A DNA stretch of 64,000 nt from Polycyclovorans sp964425915 (lineage in GTDB: Bacteria; Pseudomonadota; Gammaproteobacteria; Nevskiales; Nevskiaceae), in assembly GCA_964425915.1 (NCBI GenBank), contig CAYROO010000004.1:310001-374000 (forward strand), written 5' to 3'. This document shows, piece after piece, positions 8,676 to 18,129 of this stretch; the stretch's first letter is position 1; each line of letters begins with the position of its first letter. The position numbers were made by a program, and so were the translations under genes. The notes under the pieces are model-generated. The model ran no database searches. It had not been told where the DNA came from and saw nothing but the letters and a program-made list of their open reading frames with translations.

Positions 8676-10160
8676 TCCGGCGGCCCGGCGTTGCGGGTCG
8701 GGCGGGCGCCAGTTGCGGGGCAGCGCCTCCCGCACCTCCTTGCGCTTGGCCGCCAGTCGCGCACGCGACTGTTCGTCGAGATCCTTGAGCCGCAGGCCGG
8801 CGTCCAGCTGCGCCAGCGCGTTGCCGTAATCGCCACGCACGGCGAGGTAGGTGCCCATCTGATAGGCCGCCTCTGCAAGGTCGCCGGATTCCTGTGCGGC
8901 TTCGGCAAGCATCCGATAGGTCTTGACCTGGGTGCCCAGTGACTGTTCGTGGGCCAGCAGTATTTTGCGTGCTTCAGGGGCGCGGCCCGCATCCATCAAC
9001 GCCTCGGCATAGGCGAAGATGGCGGGGCTGTACCGCGGGTACAGTCCCAGCGTGCGATCGAGCACCTCCAGACTCTCATCCAGACGGTGGGCACTGCGCA
9101 GCGCGGCACCCCGGGCAAGCAGCAGGTTGACTTGGCGCGGGTGGGCCGCCAAAGCCTTGTCGAGGCTGCTCAGCGCCGCCTCGGGCTGCCCCAACGCCAC
9201 CTGAGCCAGTGCCATCCCGTAGCGGATGGCCGGGGTGTCCTGCCCGGCGCGTAGGGATTGGCTGTAGTACGACAGTGCGAGGCTGGGGCGGCTGTAGCTG
9301 CGCACCCGCGCGCGCGCCTGCATCAGGCCGAATTCGAGGCTGTCCCGGTAGTCCACCGCCGGCATCTCCGCGGCACGTGACTTGGCCTCAGCGACGCGCG
9401 TGGTGTTCAGGGGATGGGTACGAAGGAACTCTGGCAGGGTGCTGCCGTAGAGCCGGCTCTGCTGCTCCAGGGTACCGAAAAAGCTGGCCATGCCGTGCGG
9501 GTCATATCCCGCCCGCGACAGGGTCTGGATGCCGATGCGGTCGGCTTCGAGTTCATGGGCGCGGGTGTAGTTGACCTGCCGCTGATAGTTGATGGCCTGG
9601 CCCAACGACAAGGCACCGATCACCAGATCCGGGTCCGCCGAACCCGCGATGATGGCGGCCAGCACCGCCGCCCAGGTCGCCAGCGTGGCCGTCTGAGTCC
9701 CTTCCTGGGTGCGTGCGATATGCCGCTGTGTCACGTGCGCGAGCTCGTGGCCCATCACGCCGGCGACCTCACTTTCGCGCTGTGCGGCCAGCAACAGTCC
9801 GCGGTTCATGCCGATGAACCCACCGGGCAGTGCGAATGCGTTGATGCGGTCGTCCGCGATGACGAAGAAGCGCAGGTCCGGGGTGGAGACCCCAGAGGCT
9901 TCTGCCAGCCGCCATCCCATGCGAGCAACATAGTCGGTGAGTTCGGGGTCTTCGTCGACGTAGTCGTAGGCGTATAGCTGCGACACGATTTCGCGCCCCA
10001 GCCGGCGCTCTTCCATTGGCGACATCGCACTGTCGGCCGGCTCGCCGATCTGCGGCAGCTCAATCAGAGTCGCGGGCAGTTCCGTGTTCGCGAGCGCTGA
10101 CGGCACCGCGAAGGTGATCACGGCGGCAAGCCAACAGGAGCGCAAGGGTGAGCGGAGCAT
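8616..10160 (-). CDS. bepA: M48 family metalloprotease with TPR domain (BepA-like)
   Basis: Periplasmic zinc protease and chaperone that supports outer-membrane beta-barrel assembly and LptD maturation. Seen: signal peptide (residues 1-24, cut after ALA), the zinc motif HELAH with the third ligand in HELEADRIG, PGGFIGMNRGLLL before it, and a C-terminal TPR half (about residues 290-490). 514 aa fits BepA/YfgC. Its last 60 nt are antisense to the end of the SDR gene at 7692-8675. Family assignment is firm; BepA rather than LoiP is based on the TPR region. Confidence 0.88.
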   Translation of the reverse strand: MLRSPLRSCWLAAVITFAVPSALANTELPATLIELPQIGEPADSAMSPMEERRLGREIVSQLYAYDYVDEDPELTDYVARMGWRLAEASGVSTPDLRFFVIADDRINAFALPGGFIGMNRGLLLAAQRESEVAGVMGHELAHVTQRHIARTQEGTQTATLATWAAVLAAIIAGSADPDLVIGALSLGQAINYQRQVNYTRAHELEADRIGIQTLSRAGYDPHGMASFFGTLEQQSRLYGSTLPEFLRTHPLNTTRVAEAKSRAAEMPAVDYRDSLEFGLMQARARVRSYSRPSLALSYYSQSLRAGQDTPAIRYGMALAQVALGQPEAALSSLDKALAAHPRQVNLLLARGAALRSAHRLDESLEVLDRTLGLYPRYSPAIFAYAEALMDAGRAPEARKILLAHEQSLGTQVKTYRMLAEAAQESGDLAEAAYQMGTYLAVRGDYGNALAQLDAGLRLKDLDEQSRARLAAKRKEVREALPRNWRPPDPQRRAAGSSSLPLGEQPVVAVGEHLR

Positions 10161-10209
10161 GGGGAATCCCGTCAGGACGACACTAAGACGTCCGCGGCGC
10201 GCGGAAGGT

Positions 10210-11073
10210 TCACTGCAGTATGCCGATGGCGTCGCCCATGCGCAGGCTGCGTCCGGGTTGCAGTTGCGGATCCCATTGCAGAACGCCGGGGGTGGCCAGC
10301 AGGATCACGGTGGATCCCATATTGAAGCGGCCTACTTCGGCTCCGCGCGCGAAGTGACGCGGGGTATCGGGTCGTTGCAGGGGACCCGGCTCGCCGCGGC
10401 GGTGGGGGGGGCTGACGGGCCCCGACCAAACCGTTTCGAGACCACTGACGAACAAGGCGCCCACCATCACCATGGCAAGGGCGCCCGCGCGGGTGTCAAA
10501 CACTGCCACCAGTCGCTCGTTGCGGGCGAACAGCCGCGGCATGGCGCCCGCTGTACGTGCGTTGACACTGAAGGCCCGACCCGGCACATAGCGCCAGGCG
10601 CGCAGGCTGGCATCCATCGGCAGGTGAATCCGGTGATAGTTGTACGGCGCCAAGTAGATGGTGGCGAAATGGCCCCCATCGAAATCGGCTGCCAGTGCCG
10701 GATCCGCCAGCAGGCTGGCACTGTCGTAATCGTGACCCTTGGCCTGGACCAGCAGACTTCGGCGAATCTGGCCGCACTGACTGAGGGTGCCATCGACCGG
10801 GCTCAGGACCGCTGGCGCCGGTGCCAGCGGCCGGGCCCCGGGCCGCAGCGCGCGCGTGAAGAAGGCGTTGAAGGTCGGGAACTGCTCCACCTGCTGGATC
10901 TCGGCTTCGTCCAGCGAAATTCGGTAAAGCCGCATGAACACCCGAATGAAAGCATTCTTGAACCCGGCCGCGCGGCGACGGGTCAGCCAATACATGCCGG
11001 TGGACAGCGCACGGGTCGGTAGCATCTGCTGCAGCAGCGCCAGCAGCCGGTCCATCAGTGGCGCGGCGGTCAT
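10210..11073 (-). CDS. psd: Phosphatidylserine decarboxylase proenzyme
   Basis: Makes phosphatidylethanolamine from phosphatidylserine at the inner membrane. The proenzyme self-cleaves to form a pyruvoyl group. Seen: SPVDGTLSQCG with the catalytic Asp, YNYHRIHLPMDA with the His, MVGALFVSGLETVW, and the C-terminal self-cleavage motif, here MGST where LGST is usual. 287 aa. ATG overlaps the stop of the upstream SCO1-like gene (ATGA), so the two are coupled. The Met before GST is a mild variation. Confidence 0.94.
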   Translation of the reverse strand: MTAAPLMDRLLALLQQMLPTRALSTGMYWLTRRRAAGFKNAFIRVFMRLYRISLDEAEIQQVEQFPTFNAFFTRALRPGARPLAPAPAVLSPVDGTLSQCGQIRRSLLVQAKGHDYDSASLLADPALAADFDGGHFATIYLAPYNYHRIHLPMDASLRAWRYVPGRAFSVNARTAGAMPRLFARNERLVAVFDTRAGALAMVMVGALFVSGLETVWSGPVSPPHRRGEPGPLQRPDTPRHFARGAEVGRFNMGSTVILLATPGVLQWDPQLQPGRSLRMGDAIGILQ

Positions 11074-11669
11074 TCGCCGCGTCCCATCAGCGTGCGGAGC
11101 TCCTCGATGATGCCGGGCACGTCAAAAGGCGGAGTGATGAAGGCCACCAGCCGGCCCTCAGGGTCGAGCACACCGACGGCACTGGAGTGATCGACTGTGT
11201 AGCTGTCGCCCTGCGGCACCTTGGCATAGGCCACGCTGAGTGCGCGTGCGGCCTCCGACAGCGTCGGCTCGGGGGCGGTGAAGGCGTTGAAACTGGGGTC
11301 GAAGGCGTCGACATAGGTCTTCAGCCGCGCCGGCCCGTCGCGCTCGGGATCAACCGAGAACAAGGTCACCGTGACTTCCGGTATCGCCGCATGCACCTGT
11401 GCGAGTTGCGCCAAGGTTGTCGGACAGATGTCAGGGCAGTAGGTAAAGCCAGCGAACACCAGCGACCAGCCCCCGCTAAAGCTGTTGAGCGCGCGGGTTT
11501 CGCCGTCGTCGTCGACCACCGATATCGTCGCAGGCAAATTGCGCGGCGACGACAGGACGGTCAAGTGGTCGAGCGCATCCGCACTTGGGCGGGATAGCCA
11601 TCCGGCGACAACCACTCCGGCGGCCGCTGCGGCGATCGCCAGAAAAACCGTAAGAAATTGACGCTGCAT
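11070..11669 (-). CDS. SCO1/SenC family copper chaperone
   Basis: Thioredoxin-fold membrane protein that delivers copper to the CuA site of cytochrome c oxidase. Seen: N-terminal membrane anchor (residues 4-24), the copper motif FTYCPDICPTTL with both Cys, and the distal ligand His in YTVDHSSAVG. Start set at ATG 11669 (199 aa); an upstream in-frame TTG at 11711 would add 14 residues. The stop overlaps psd by 4 nt. Copper delivery is inferred from the family; no oxidase genes are nearby. Confidence 0.88.
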   Translation of the reverse strand: MQRQFLTVFLAIAAAAAGVVVAGWLSRPSADALDHLTVLSSPRNLPATISVVDDDGETRALNSFSGGWSLVFAGFTYCPDICPTTLAQLAQVHAAIPEVTVTLFSVDPERDGPARLKTYVDAFDPSFNAFTAPEPTLSEAARALSVAYAKVPQGDSYTVDHSSAVGVLDPEGRLVAFITPPFDVPGIIEELRTLMGRGE

Positions 11670-11753
11670 CGAAGGATTCCGATTGGTGACGGGACAGGCG
11701 TTGGGGTTCAATTATCATTTCACACTCCTACAAGTTCTGCGGCGCCACAGGCC

Positions 11754-12683
11754 ATGACTGCTTCTGTTCTCGACGACGTTTCCGGCCTGGACCGGATTGC
11801 TGACTGGATCCGCTGGGGTGCCAGTCGCTTCCAGGAAGCGGACCTACACTATGGCCACGGCACGGACAATGCGCTCGACGAGGCCTACGCCCTGGTTCTG
11901 CACGCACTGCACTTGCCCTTCAGCCTGCCCGCGGCCTACCTCGATGGCCGGTTGACCGACACCGAGAAACGCCAGGTGCATGCACTGCTACAGCGCCGCA
12001 TCGGCAGCCGCTTGCCCGCCGCCTATCTGATCGGCGAAATCGAGTTCGCCGGCTTGCGCTTCCACGTCGATGCACGGGTGTTGATCCCGCGTTCGCCGTT
12101 TGCCGAGTTGATCGAGCGCGGCTTCAGCCCCTGGCTGCAGGAGGCTCCGCAGCGGGTGCTCGACCTGTGCACCGGCTCCGGCTGCATCGGAATTGCCTGC
12201 GCGGCGGCTTTCGAAGACGCCGCAGTTGCGCTGGCCGACGTCTCAGCCGAAGCCTTGGTCGTCGCAGCGCGCAACATCGGGCGACACCATGTGAGCGACC
12301 GTGTTCAGTGTTTCCAGGGTGATCTCTGGTCGGCGGTTGCGGGACAGCGGTTCGATCTGATCGTCAGTAATCCCCCGTACGTGCCGACCGCGGAGTGGGA
12401 GGCACTGGCCCCGGAATATCGGGCGGAGCCGAAAATGGCACTGGAAGCGGGCGCGGACGGCATGGAGCTGGTCGCCCGGATCCTCGACGGCGCCGCCCGT
12501 CATCTGCAGCCCGGGGGCTGGCTGTTCTGCGAAGTCGGCGGCAGCGTCGAAGAATTCGAGGCGCGCTGGCCGGGCTTGCCGGTCACCTGGGTGGACTTTC
12601 AGCGGGGCGGCGACGGAATCTTCGCGATCGACCACGAGACCCTGGAGGCCCATGCGGGGGCGGTGACGCTGACGGCGGCATAA
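11754..12683 (+). CDS. prmB: Ribosomal protein L3 N5-glutamine methyltransferase
   Basis: SAM-dependent methylation of a Gln in ribosomal protein L3. Seen: N-terminal helical substrate-binding region, SAM motif VLDLCTGSGCIGIACA, and the amide-methylase signature SNPPYVP. Length 309 aa and the neighbour aroC (46 nt downstream) match the prmB-aroC order of Gammaproteobacteria, favouring PrmB over the release-factor methylase PrmC. Start at ATG 11754; the longer frame from 11658 would overlap the divergent SCO1-like gene. Confidence 0.92.
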   Translation: MTASVLDDVSGLDRIADWIRWGASRFQEADLHYGHGTDNALDEAYALVLHALHLPFSLPAAYLDGRLTDTEKRQVHALLQRRIGSRLPAAYLIGEIEFAGLRFHVDARVLIPRSPFAELIERGFSPWLQEAPQRVLDLCTGSGCIGIACAAAFEDAAVALADVSAEALVVAARNIGRHHVSDRVQCFQGDLWSAVAGQRFDLIVSNPPYVPTAEWEALAPEYRAEPKMALEAGADGMELVARILDGAARHLQPGGWLFCEVGGSVEEFEARWPGLPVTWVDFQRGGDGIFAIDHETLEAHAGAVTLTAA

Positions 12684-12729
12684 ACAGCGATAATAGGCGG
12701 ACTTCTCCTCTGCGCCCGCGCTTTCCATC

Positions 12730-13833
12730 ATGTCCGGCAACACCTTCGGCACCCTGTTCACGGTCACCAGTTTTGGCGAGTCCCACGGCCCTGCCATCGG
12801 CTGCGTGATCGATGGCTGCCCGCCCGGCCTGCAGCTGTCCGAGGCCGACATTCAACCCGACCTGGACCGCCGGCGGCCCGGCACCTCGCGCTTTGTCACG
12901 CAGCGCAAGGAGCCCGATCAGGTGCGGATTCTCTCCGGCGTTTTCGAAGGGGTAACCACTGGAACGCCCATCGCGCTGCTGATCGAGAACACCGATCAGC
13001 GGTCTTATGATTACGCCAAGATCGAACAGGTATTCCGACCCAACCATGCCGACTATGCCTACATGCAGAAGTACGGCGTACGGGATCACCGCGGCGGTGG
13101 ACGTTCGTCAGCGCGCGAAACAGCGGTGCGGGTCGCCGCGGCGGCGGTTGCGCGCAAGTGGCTGCGCCAGCAGTTCGGCATTGAAATCCGTGGCTGCCTG
13201 GAGCGAATGGGCGACATCCGTTGCGGTCGGTCGGATTGGTCGCTGGTGGAGCAGAACCCCTTCTTTTGCGCCGATGCGGCCCAGATACCGGCCCTGGAAG
13301 CGGCCGTCACCGCGCTGCGCGAGCAGGGTGATTCCATTGGCGCGGCTCTCTACGTCGAGGCGCGGGGTGTTCCGCCGGGTTGGGGTGAGCCGGTGTTCGA
13401 CCGGCTTGATGCCGATCTGGCGCATGCCTTGATGAGCATCAATGCGGTGAAAGGTGTCGAGATCGGCGATGGCATGTCCGTCGCCTCGCAGCGCGGCACT
13501 GAGCACCGCGACGAGATGGCCCCGGAGGGATTCCTCAGCAACCACTCCGGCGGCATCGCTGGCGGAATTTCCACCGGCCAGACCATTTGGGCCCGTTATG
13601 CCATCAAGCCCACGTCCAGCATCACCACACCGGGGCGCTCAATCAATGCGGCGGGGGAGGCGGTCGAAATGCGCACCACCGGACGCCACGACCCCTGTGT
13701 CGGATTGCGCGCAACACCGATTGGTGAAGCGATGGTGGCACTGGTCCTGATGGACCATGCCCTGCGGCATCGGGCGCAGTGCGCCGATGTCCGTTCACCC
13801 ATCCCCCGTCTGCCCGCCGGCACCGATCAGTAA
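12730..13833 (+). CDS. aroC: Chorismate synthase
   Basis: Last shikimate step: EPSP to chorismate, needing reduced FMN. Seen: N-terminal GNTFGTLFTVTSFGESHG signature, DLDRRRPGTSRFVTQRKEPD, YGVRDHRGGGRSSARETA, and AIKPTSSITTPG near the C-terminus. 367 aa is normal. Together with aroA and tyrA in this window it completes part of the aromatic pathway, but it lies in a separate transcription unit after prmB. Confidence 0.97.
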   Translation: MSGNTFGTLFTVTSFGESHGPAIGCVIDGCPPGLQLSEADIQPDLDRRRPGTSRFVTQRKEPDQVRILSGVFEGVTTGTPIALLIENTDQRSYDYAKIEQVFRPNHADYAYMQKYGVRDHRGGGRSSARETAVRVAAAAVARKWLRQQFGIEIRGCLERMGDIRCGRSDWSLVEQNPFFCADAAQIPALEAAVTALREQGDSIGAALYVEARGVPPGWGEPVFDRLDADLAHALMSINAVKGVEIGDGMSVASQRGTEHRDEMAPEGFLSNHSGGIAGGISTGQTIWARYAIKPTSSITTPGRSINAAGEAVEMRTTGRHDPCVGLRATPIGEAMVALVLMDHALRHRAQCADVRSPIPRLPAGTDQ

Positions 13834-13887
13834 CTCGCCGCTCGGGCCGCGCCCAGCGAAGGCTTACACTGTCGAGTGTTTTACTCT

Positions 13888-13913
13888 CCGCCGGGCGACC
13901 GCCGGCGGTTCTT
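13888..13913 (+). terminator. Possible weak terminator or leader hairpin between aroC and deaD
   Basis: CCGCCGG (13888-13894) pairs with CCGGCGG (13902-13908), loop of 7, followed by TTCTTT. The T-run is interrupted, so it may instead be a 5' leader element of the helicase gene, which starts at 13935. Confidence 0.4.
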
Positions 13914-13934
13914 TGACCGATATCTGAGAATCCC

Positions 13935-15662
13935 ATGTCCACGTCGCTCCGCTTCACCGACCTCGGCCTGCCAGCGCCCTTGCTGGATGCACTTGCCGCG
14001 GTTGGCTACGAGGCGCCTTCGCCGATTCAGGCGCAGACCATCCCGCTGTTGATGGCGGGGCGCGATGTGCTCGGCATGGCGCAGACCGGTACCGGCAAGA
14101 CGGCGGCGTTCGCCCTGCCGGCGTTGGCGGCCATCGAGCTGCGCCAGAATGCGCCACAGGTACTGGTTTTGGCCCCCACGCGCGAGCTGGCGATTCAGGT
14201 CTCCGAGGCGTTCCAGCGTTACGCCGTGAACCTGCCGGGCTTTCGCGTGTTGCCGATTTATGGCGGGCAGGACTATCACCCTCAGCTCACCGGCCTGCGT
14301 CGTGGTGTGCATGTGGTGGTGGGTACGCCCGGACGCGTGCAGGATCATCTCAGCCGCGGCACCTTGAAGCTGGATCAGCTCAAGCTGGTGGTGCTCGACG
14401 AAGCCGATGAGATGCTAAAAATGGGTTTTGCCGAAGCGGTTGAGGAAATCCTCGGGCAAACGCCAGATAGTCGTCAGGTGGCGCTGTTTTCCGCCACCAT
14501 GCCGACCGCAGTCAAGCGCATCGCGCAGACGCACCTGCGCCAACCTGCCGAAGTCACCATCGCTGCCAAGACTCGCACGGCTGATGACATCCGACAGCGC
14601 TACTGGGCGGTCCGCGGTACCGACAAGCTGGACGCACTCACCCGCATCCTCGAAGCCGAGCCGATCGATGGCATGATCATCTTCGTGCGCACCAAGGCGG
14701 GGACCGCTGAACTGGCGGAGCGCCTGCAGGCGCGTGGTTTCGTCGCGGCCGCACTCAATGGTGACATGGTGCAGGCCGACCGCGAGCGCACCATCGCGCG
14801 CCTCAAGGACGGGCGGCTGGATATCGTGGTGGCCACCGATGTGGCGGCCCGCGGGATCGACGTCGAGCGCATCAGCCACGTCCTCAATTACGACATCCCA
14901 ACCGATACCGAGTCATACATCCATCGCATTGGCCGCACCGGGCGTGCTGGTCGCAAGGGCGAGGCCATCCTGTTTGTGGCGCCCCGCGAACGCGGTCTGC
15001 TGCGGCTGATTGAAAAGACCACCCGTCAGCCCATCGCCGAAATGCAGCTCCCCACCCAGGCCGATGTGGTCGCGGCGCGTGATGCCCGGTTCCGCACGCA
15101 GGTGGTGGAGGCGGTGGCGGCGCTGGGGCAGGGGCGCGATCTGCGGCCATTGCTTCAGGAGATCGTGGAAGCGGAGCAACTGGCCTGGCCCGATGTGGCG
15201 GCCGCACTGGCACACTTGCTGCTCGGGCCGCAGGCAGCGGCACCAGCGGCGGAGCCACGTCGCCCATCGCGTGAATCCGCGTCGGCAACCGAAAACACCG
15301 AAGAACGTCCACGCCGACCGCGTAAGGAAAAGGTGGCCGGACCCGTGCCGCGCGGCATGGTGCGCTACCGCGTGGAAGTGGGGTACCAGCACCAGGTACG
15401 TCCGGGTCAGCTGGTGGGTGCCATTGCCAATGAGGCGGATCTGGACAGTCAGTTCATCGGGCGCATTGAAATCTTCGACGATCACAGCCTGGTTGACCTG
15501 CCAGAAGGCATGCCGCAGGAAACCTCGCGCATCCTCGAACGCGCCTGGGTGTGCGGCCAGCAGCTGCGGCTGCGTCCGGTCGAGGGCGCGGCACCGCCGC
15601 CACCCAGGCCGCGGAAGCCGGCGAAGGCGGGCAAGACCACCAAGCCGGGCAAGCGTCACTAG
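13935..15662 (+). CDS. deaD: DEAD-box ATP-dependent RNA helicase with DbpA-type RNA-binding domain
   Basis: RNA helicase of the CsdA/DeaD type, acting in ribosome assembly and mRNA turnover at low temperature. Seen: Q motif FTDLGLPAPLLDAL..PSPIQAQ, AQTGTGKT, PTRELAIQV, VLDEADEML, SAT, then the helicase C motifs VATDVAARGIDV and HRIGRTGRAGR. After a helical region and a charged linker (about 440-475) comes a DbpA-like RRM (RYRVEVGYQHQVRPGQLVG and IGRIEIFDDHSLVDLP), then a basic Lys/Pro tail. 575 aa. An MFS gene follows after 6 nt. Confidence 0.92.
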   Translation: MSTSLRFTDLGLPAPLLDALAAVGYEAPSPIQAQTIPLLMAGRDVLGMAQTGTGKTAAFALPALAAIELRQNAPQVLVLAPTRELAIQVSEAFQRYAVNLPGFRVLPIYGGQDYHPQLTGLRRGVHVVVGTPGRVQDHLSRGTLKLDQLKLVVLDEADEMLKMGFAEAVEEILGQTPDSRQVALFSATMPTAVKRIAQTHLRQPAEVTIAAKTRTADDIRQRYWAVRGTDKLDALTRILEAEPIDGMIIFVRTKAGTAELAERLQARGFVAAALNGDMVQADRERTIARLKDGRLDIVVATDVAARGIDVERISHVLNYDIPTDTESYIHRIGRTGRAGRKGEAILFVAPRERGLLRLIEKTTRQPIAEMQLPTQADVVAARDARFRTQVVEAVAALGQGRDLRPLLQEIVEAEQLAWPDVAAALAHLLLGPQAAAPAAEPRRPSRESASATENTEERPRRPRKEKVAGPVPRGMVRYRVEVGYQHQVRPGQLVGAIANEADLDSQFIGRIEIFDDHSLVDLPEGMPQETSRILERAWVCGQQLRLRPVEGAAPPPPRPRKPAKAGKTTKPGKRH

Positions 15663-15668
15663 GCATCC

Positions 15669-16814
15669 ATGTCCGCAGCCGCGCTTCCGCCGAGCCGTTT
15701 GGCGGGGTTTTACTTTTTCTACTACGCCACAGTTGGCGCCTTCATGCCGTACTGGGCGCCCTACCTGGAGGCGCGCGGCTTTTCGGCCGTTCAGATGGGC
15801 GCCGCCTTCGCGCTGATGGGCCTGAGCCGCTCGGTGATGCCCGTGATCTGGGGCATCTGGGCGGACGCCACCGAGCGCCGGATCGGGCTGGTGCGCCTGT
15901 CCGCCCTGGTGTCGCTGCTCCTGTTCATCAGCATTCCCTTCGTCGACGGGATGCTGGCGGTGGCGATTCTGATGCTGGCCTACTCGCTGTTCTGGCACGC
16001 CCTGCTGCCGCAGTTCGAAGTGATAGCCCTGAATCATCTGGCGCGCACCGGCGCCGACTACTCACGGGTCCGCCTGTGGGGTTCGGTCGGTTTCGTGTTC
16101 GCGGTGCTCAGCCTGGGGCCGCTGCTGGACCAGTTCGGCATGATGCCGTTGCCGTTTCTGGTCGGCCTGATGTGGATCGGTATGGTCATCACCGCCTGGC
16201 GCGTGCCGGATGCTGTGGTGGTGCATGCCAGCGACACGCCGAGCCCCGGCATCTGGCAGGTGTTGCGCCGTCCCGAGGTGATGACACTGCTGGCGGTGTG
16301 CCTAGCCTCACAGCTGAGCTTCGCGCCCTACTACAACTTCTTCACCCTGTTCCTGGAGCGTCACGGGTACTCCCGCGGTCTTGCCGGCGTGCTCTGGGCG
16401 CTGGGCGTGATCGCCGAGATCGGTCTGTTCTGGGTCATGCGGCCGGTGATTCAGCGCGTGGGCGTCCGCCGCCTGATGCTGGCGGCCCTTGCCGCCACGG
16501 CGCTGCGGTGGACCATCATTGGTGTGGCGGTCGATTCCTGGACCTTGCTGTTGCTGGCCCAGCTGAGTCACGCGCTGACTTTCGGCGCCTATCACGCGGT
16601 GGCGGTTCACTACGTGCAGCGGCTGTTCCCCGGACGGCTGCAGGGACGCGGGCAGGCCATCTACAACGCGGTGGCCTATGGTATCGGCGGCAGCATCGGC
16701 AGCCTCGCCAGCGGGTGGATGTGGGATGCGATTTCGCCGGAAGCGACCTTCCTGTCCGCTGCGCTGGTGGCGCTGCTCGGCTTCTGGCTGGGTTGGCGAA
16801 AGCTACCCGCCTGA
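15669..16814 (+). CDS. MFS transporter (HcaT/LacY-like group)
   Basis: Inner-membrane secondary carrier with about 12 hydrophobic segments over 381 aa. Seen: N-terminal FYFFYYATVGAFMPYWAPYLEARGFS typical of the MFS_1-like (3-phenylpropionate permease, HcaT) group, a GIWADATERR loop between helices 2 and 3, and RVRLWGSVGFVFA. The substrate cannot be told. It starts 6 nt after deaD, so it may be co-transcribed. Its 3' end overlaps the convergent lpxH by 12 nt. Confidence 0.8.
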   Translation: MSAAALPPSRLAGFYFFYYATVGAFMPYWAPYLEARGFSAVQMGAAFALMGLSRSVMPVIWGIWADATERRIGLVRLSALVSLLLFISIPFVDGMLAVAILMLAYSLFWHALLPQFEVIALNHLARTGADYSRVRLWGSVGFVFAVLSLGPLLDQFGMMPLPFLVGLMWIGMVITAWRVPDAVVVHASDTPSPGIWQVLRRPEVMTLLAVCLASQLSFAPYYNFFTLFLERHGYSRGLAGVLWALGVIAEIGLFWVMRPVIQRVGVRRLMLAALAATALRWTIIGVAVDSWTLLLLAQLSHALTFGAYHAVAVHYVQRLFPGRLQGRGQAIYNAVAYGIGGSIGSLASGWMWDAISPEATFLSAALVALLGFWLGWRKLPA

Positions 16815-17537
16815 GGGTGGCGTGAGCTTCGCGGCCTGCACCTGGCAGCGGCCATCGTTCAGCACCCAGAGCACGTCCTGCCGCTGTGCCCGCCAATCCG
16901 GCAGGACGATGCGTTCGCCCTCGGCACTGTGATGAAACGCCGGCCGGTGGGTGTGCCCATGGATGATGCGACGGACCCCATGTGCGAGGAAGGCGTCACG
17001 GATCGCCGCTGGCTGGACATCCATGATGTCAGCCGGCTTGGCACGCGTGTGCTGGTGGCTTTCCTGCCGCAGGCTCCCCGCAACCCGTTGACGCCACCGC
17101 ACCGGCATCATCAGGAACAGCGCCTGCGCCATGCGATTACGCGAGAATCGGCGGAAGCGCTGGTAGCCGACGTCGTCCACGCACCAAGGGTCTCCGTGGG
17201 ATAACAGCGTGGGGCCACCCGGCAGATCGACTACCTGCGGATCCGACATCAGGGTGACGCCGGTGACCGCCGCGAATCGGCGGCCGACCAGAAAGTCGCG
17301 GTTGCCGTGCTGGAAATGCACCGGAACCCCGGCAGCGGTCAGTGCCGCCAGGGCACGCACTTCCTCTCCGTAGGCAGCCAGACCGACGTCATCGCCCACC
17401 CAGTACTCGAAAAGGTCGCCCAGGCAGTACACCGCCTCGGCCTGCCGCGCCGGGCCGGCCAGCAGCTGCCGGAAGGTTTCGCGCAGGGGCGATCGGCTTG
17501 CCGGCAGATGCAGGTCGGACAGCAGCAGGACAGCCAC
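16803..17537 (-). CDS. lpxH: UDP-2,3-diacylglucosamine diphosphatase
   Basis: Hydrolyses UDP-2,3-diacylglucosamine to lipid X in lipid A synthesis at the inner-membrane surface. Seen: calcineurin-like metallophosphoesterase motifs SDLHL, GDLFEYWVGDD, GNRDFLVGRRF, LLSHGDPWCVDD and IIHGHTHRPAFH. The GTG at 17537 gives 244 aa, the usual length; the frame runs further upstream into ppiA but that part is not LpxH-like. It starts 7 nt after the cyclophilin stop, as in the common ppiB-lpxH arrangement. Confidence 0.94.
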   Translation of the reverse strand: MAVLLLSDLHLPASRSPLRETFRQLLAGPARQAEAVYCLGDLFEYWVGDDVGLAAYGEEVRALAALTAAGVPVHFQHGNRDFLVGRRFAAVTGVTLMSDPQVVDLPGGPTLLSHGDPWCVDDVGYQRFRRFSRNRMAQALFLMMPVRWRQRVAGSLRQESHQHTRAKPADIMDVQPAAIRDAFLAHGVRRIIHGHTHRPAFHHSAEGERIVLPDWRAQRQDVLWVLNDGRCQVQAAKLTPPSGG

Positions 17538-17544
17538 GCCGGAC

Positions 17545-18114
17545 TTACTCCGCGGAGATGACCTCGGCCTTCTCGATGATGATCGCGGTGGTGGGCACAT
17601 CGCGACCAAACGGCGGCAGGTTGCCGGTGCGGGTGTCGGCGATGGCATCGACCACCTCCATGCCGGAGGTCACCTTGCCGAATACTGCATAACCCCAGCC
17701 GTCCTGGCCCGGGTAGTTCAGAAAATCGTTGTCCGCATGGTTGATGAAGAACTGTGCCGTCGCCGAATGCGGGTCACTGGTCCGTGCCATGGCAATGGTG
17801 CCGCGATCATTTTTCAGGCCATTCTTGGCCTCGTTGCGCACCGGCGCCCGAGTCTCCCGCGGGCGCGAGTTTTCGTCGTAGCCGCCCCCCTGAATCATGA
17901 ACCCGCGAATCACACGGTGGAAGACCAAGCCGTCGTAGAAGCCATCCTTGACGTACTGCAGGAAGTTGGCGGTGGACTCGGGGGCTTTCTCGGCATCGAG
18001 TGACAGCTCGATGGCGCCCTTGTTGGTGGTGAGACGAACCAGGGTGGCATCGGCAGCAATGGCAGTGTTCATGAAAAGTCCTAGCAGCAGGGGAGCGAAA
18101 TGACGAAGACGCAT
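17545..18114 (-). CDS. Peptidyl-prolyl cis-trans isomerase, cyclophilin type, exported
   Basis: Prolyl isomerase assisting folding, here probably periplasmic. Seen: signal peptide (residues 1-20, cut near AIA-ADA), then FHRVIRGFMIQGGGY with the catalytic Arg, MARTSDPHSATAQFFIN, and GYAVFGKVTSGMEVVDAI. 189 aa. The gene next to lpxH is usually the cytoplasmic ppiB; the leader makes this a PpiA-like protein in the ppiB position. It heads the ppi-lpxH unit. Confidence 0.9.
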   Translation of the reverse strand: MRLRHFAPLLLGLFMNTAIAADATLVRLTTNKGAIELSLDAEKAPESTANFLQYVKDGFYDGLVFHRVIRGFMIQGGGYDENSRPRETRAPVRNEAKNGLKNDRGTIAMARTSDPHSATAQFFINHADNDFLNYPGQDGWGYAVFGKVTSGMEVVDAIADTRTGNLPPFGRDVPTTAIIIEKAEVISAE

Positions 18115-18129
18115 GACAGCCTCTATCGG

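Noticed and set aside
15551..16825. 424-codon frame overlapping the MFS gene
   Set aside because: Out-of-phase shadow of the MFS gene; Arg/Gly/Ala-rich without hydrophobic helices, whereas the other phase has twelve.
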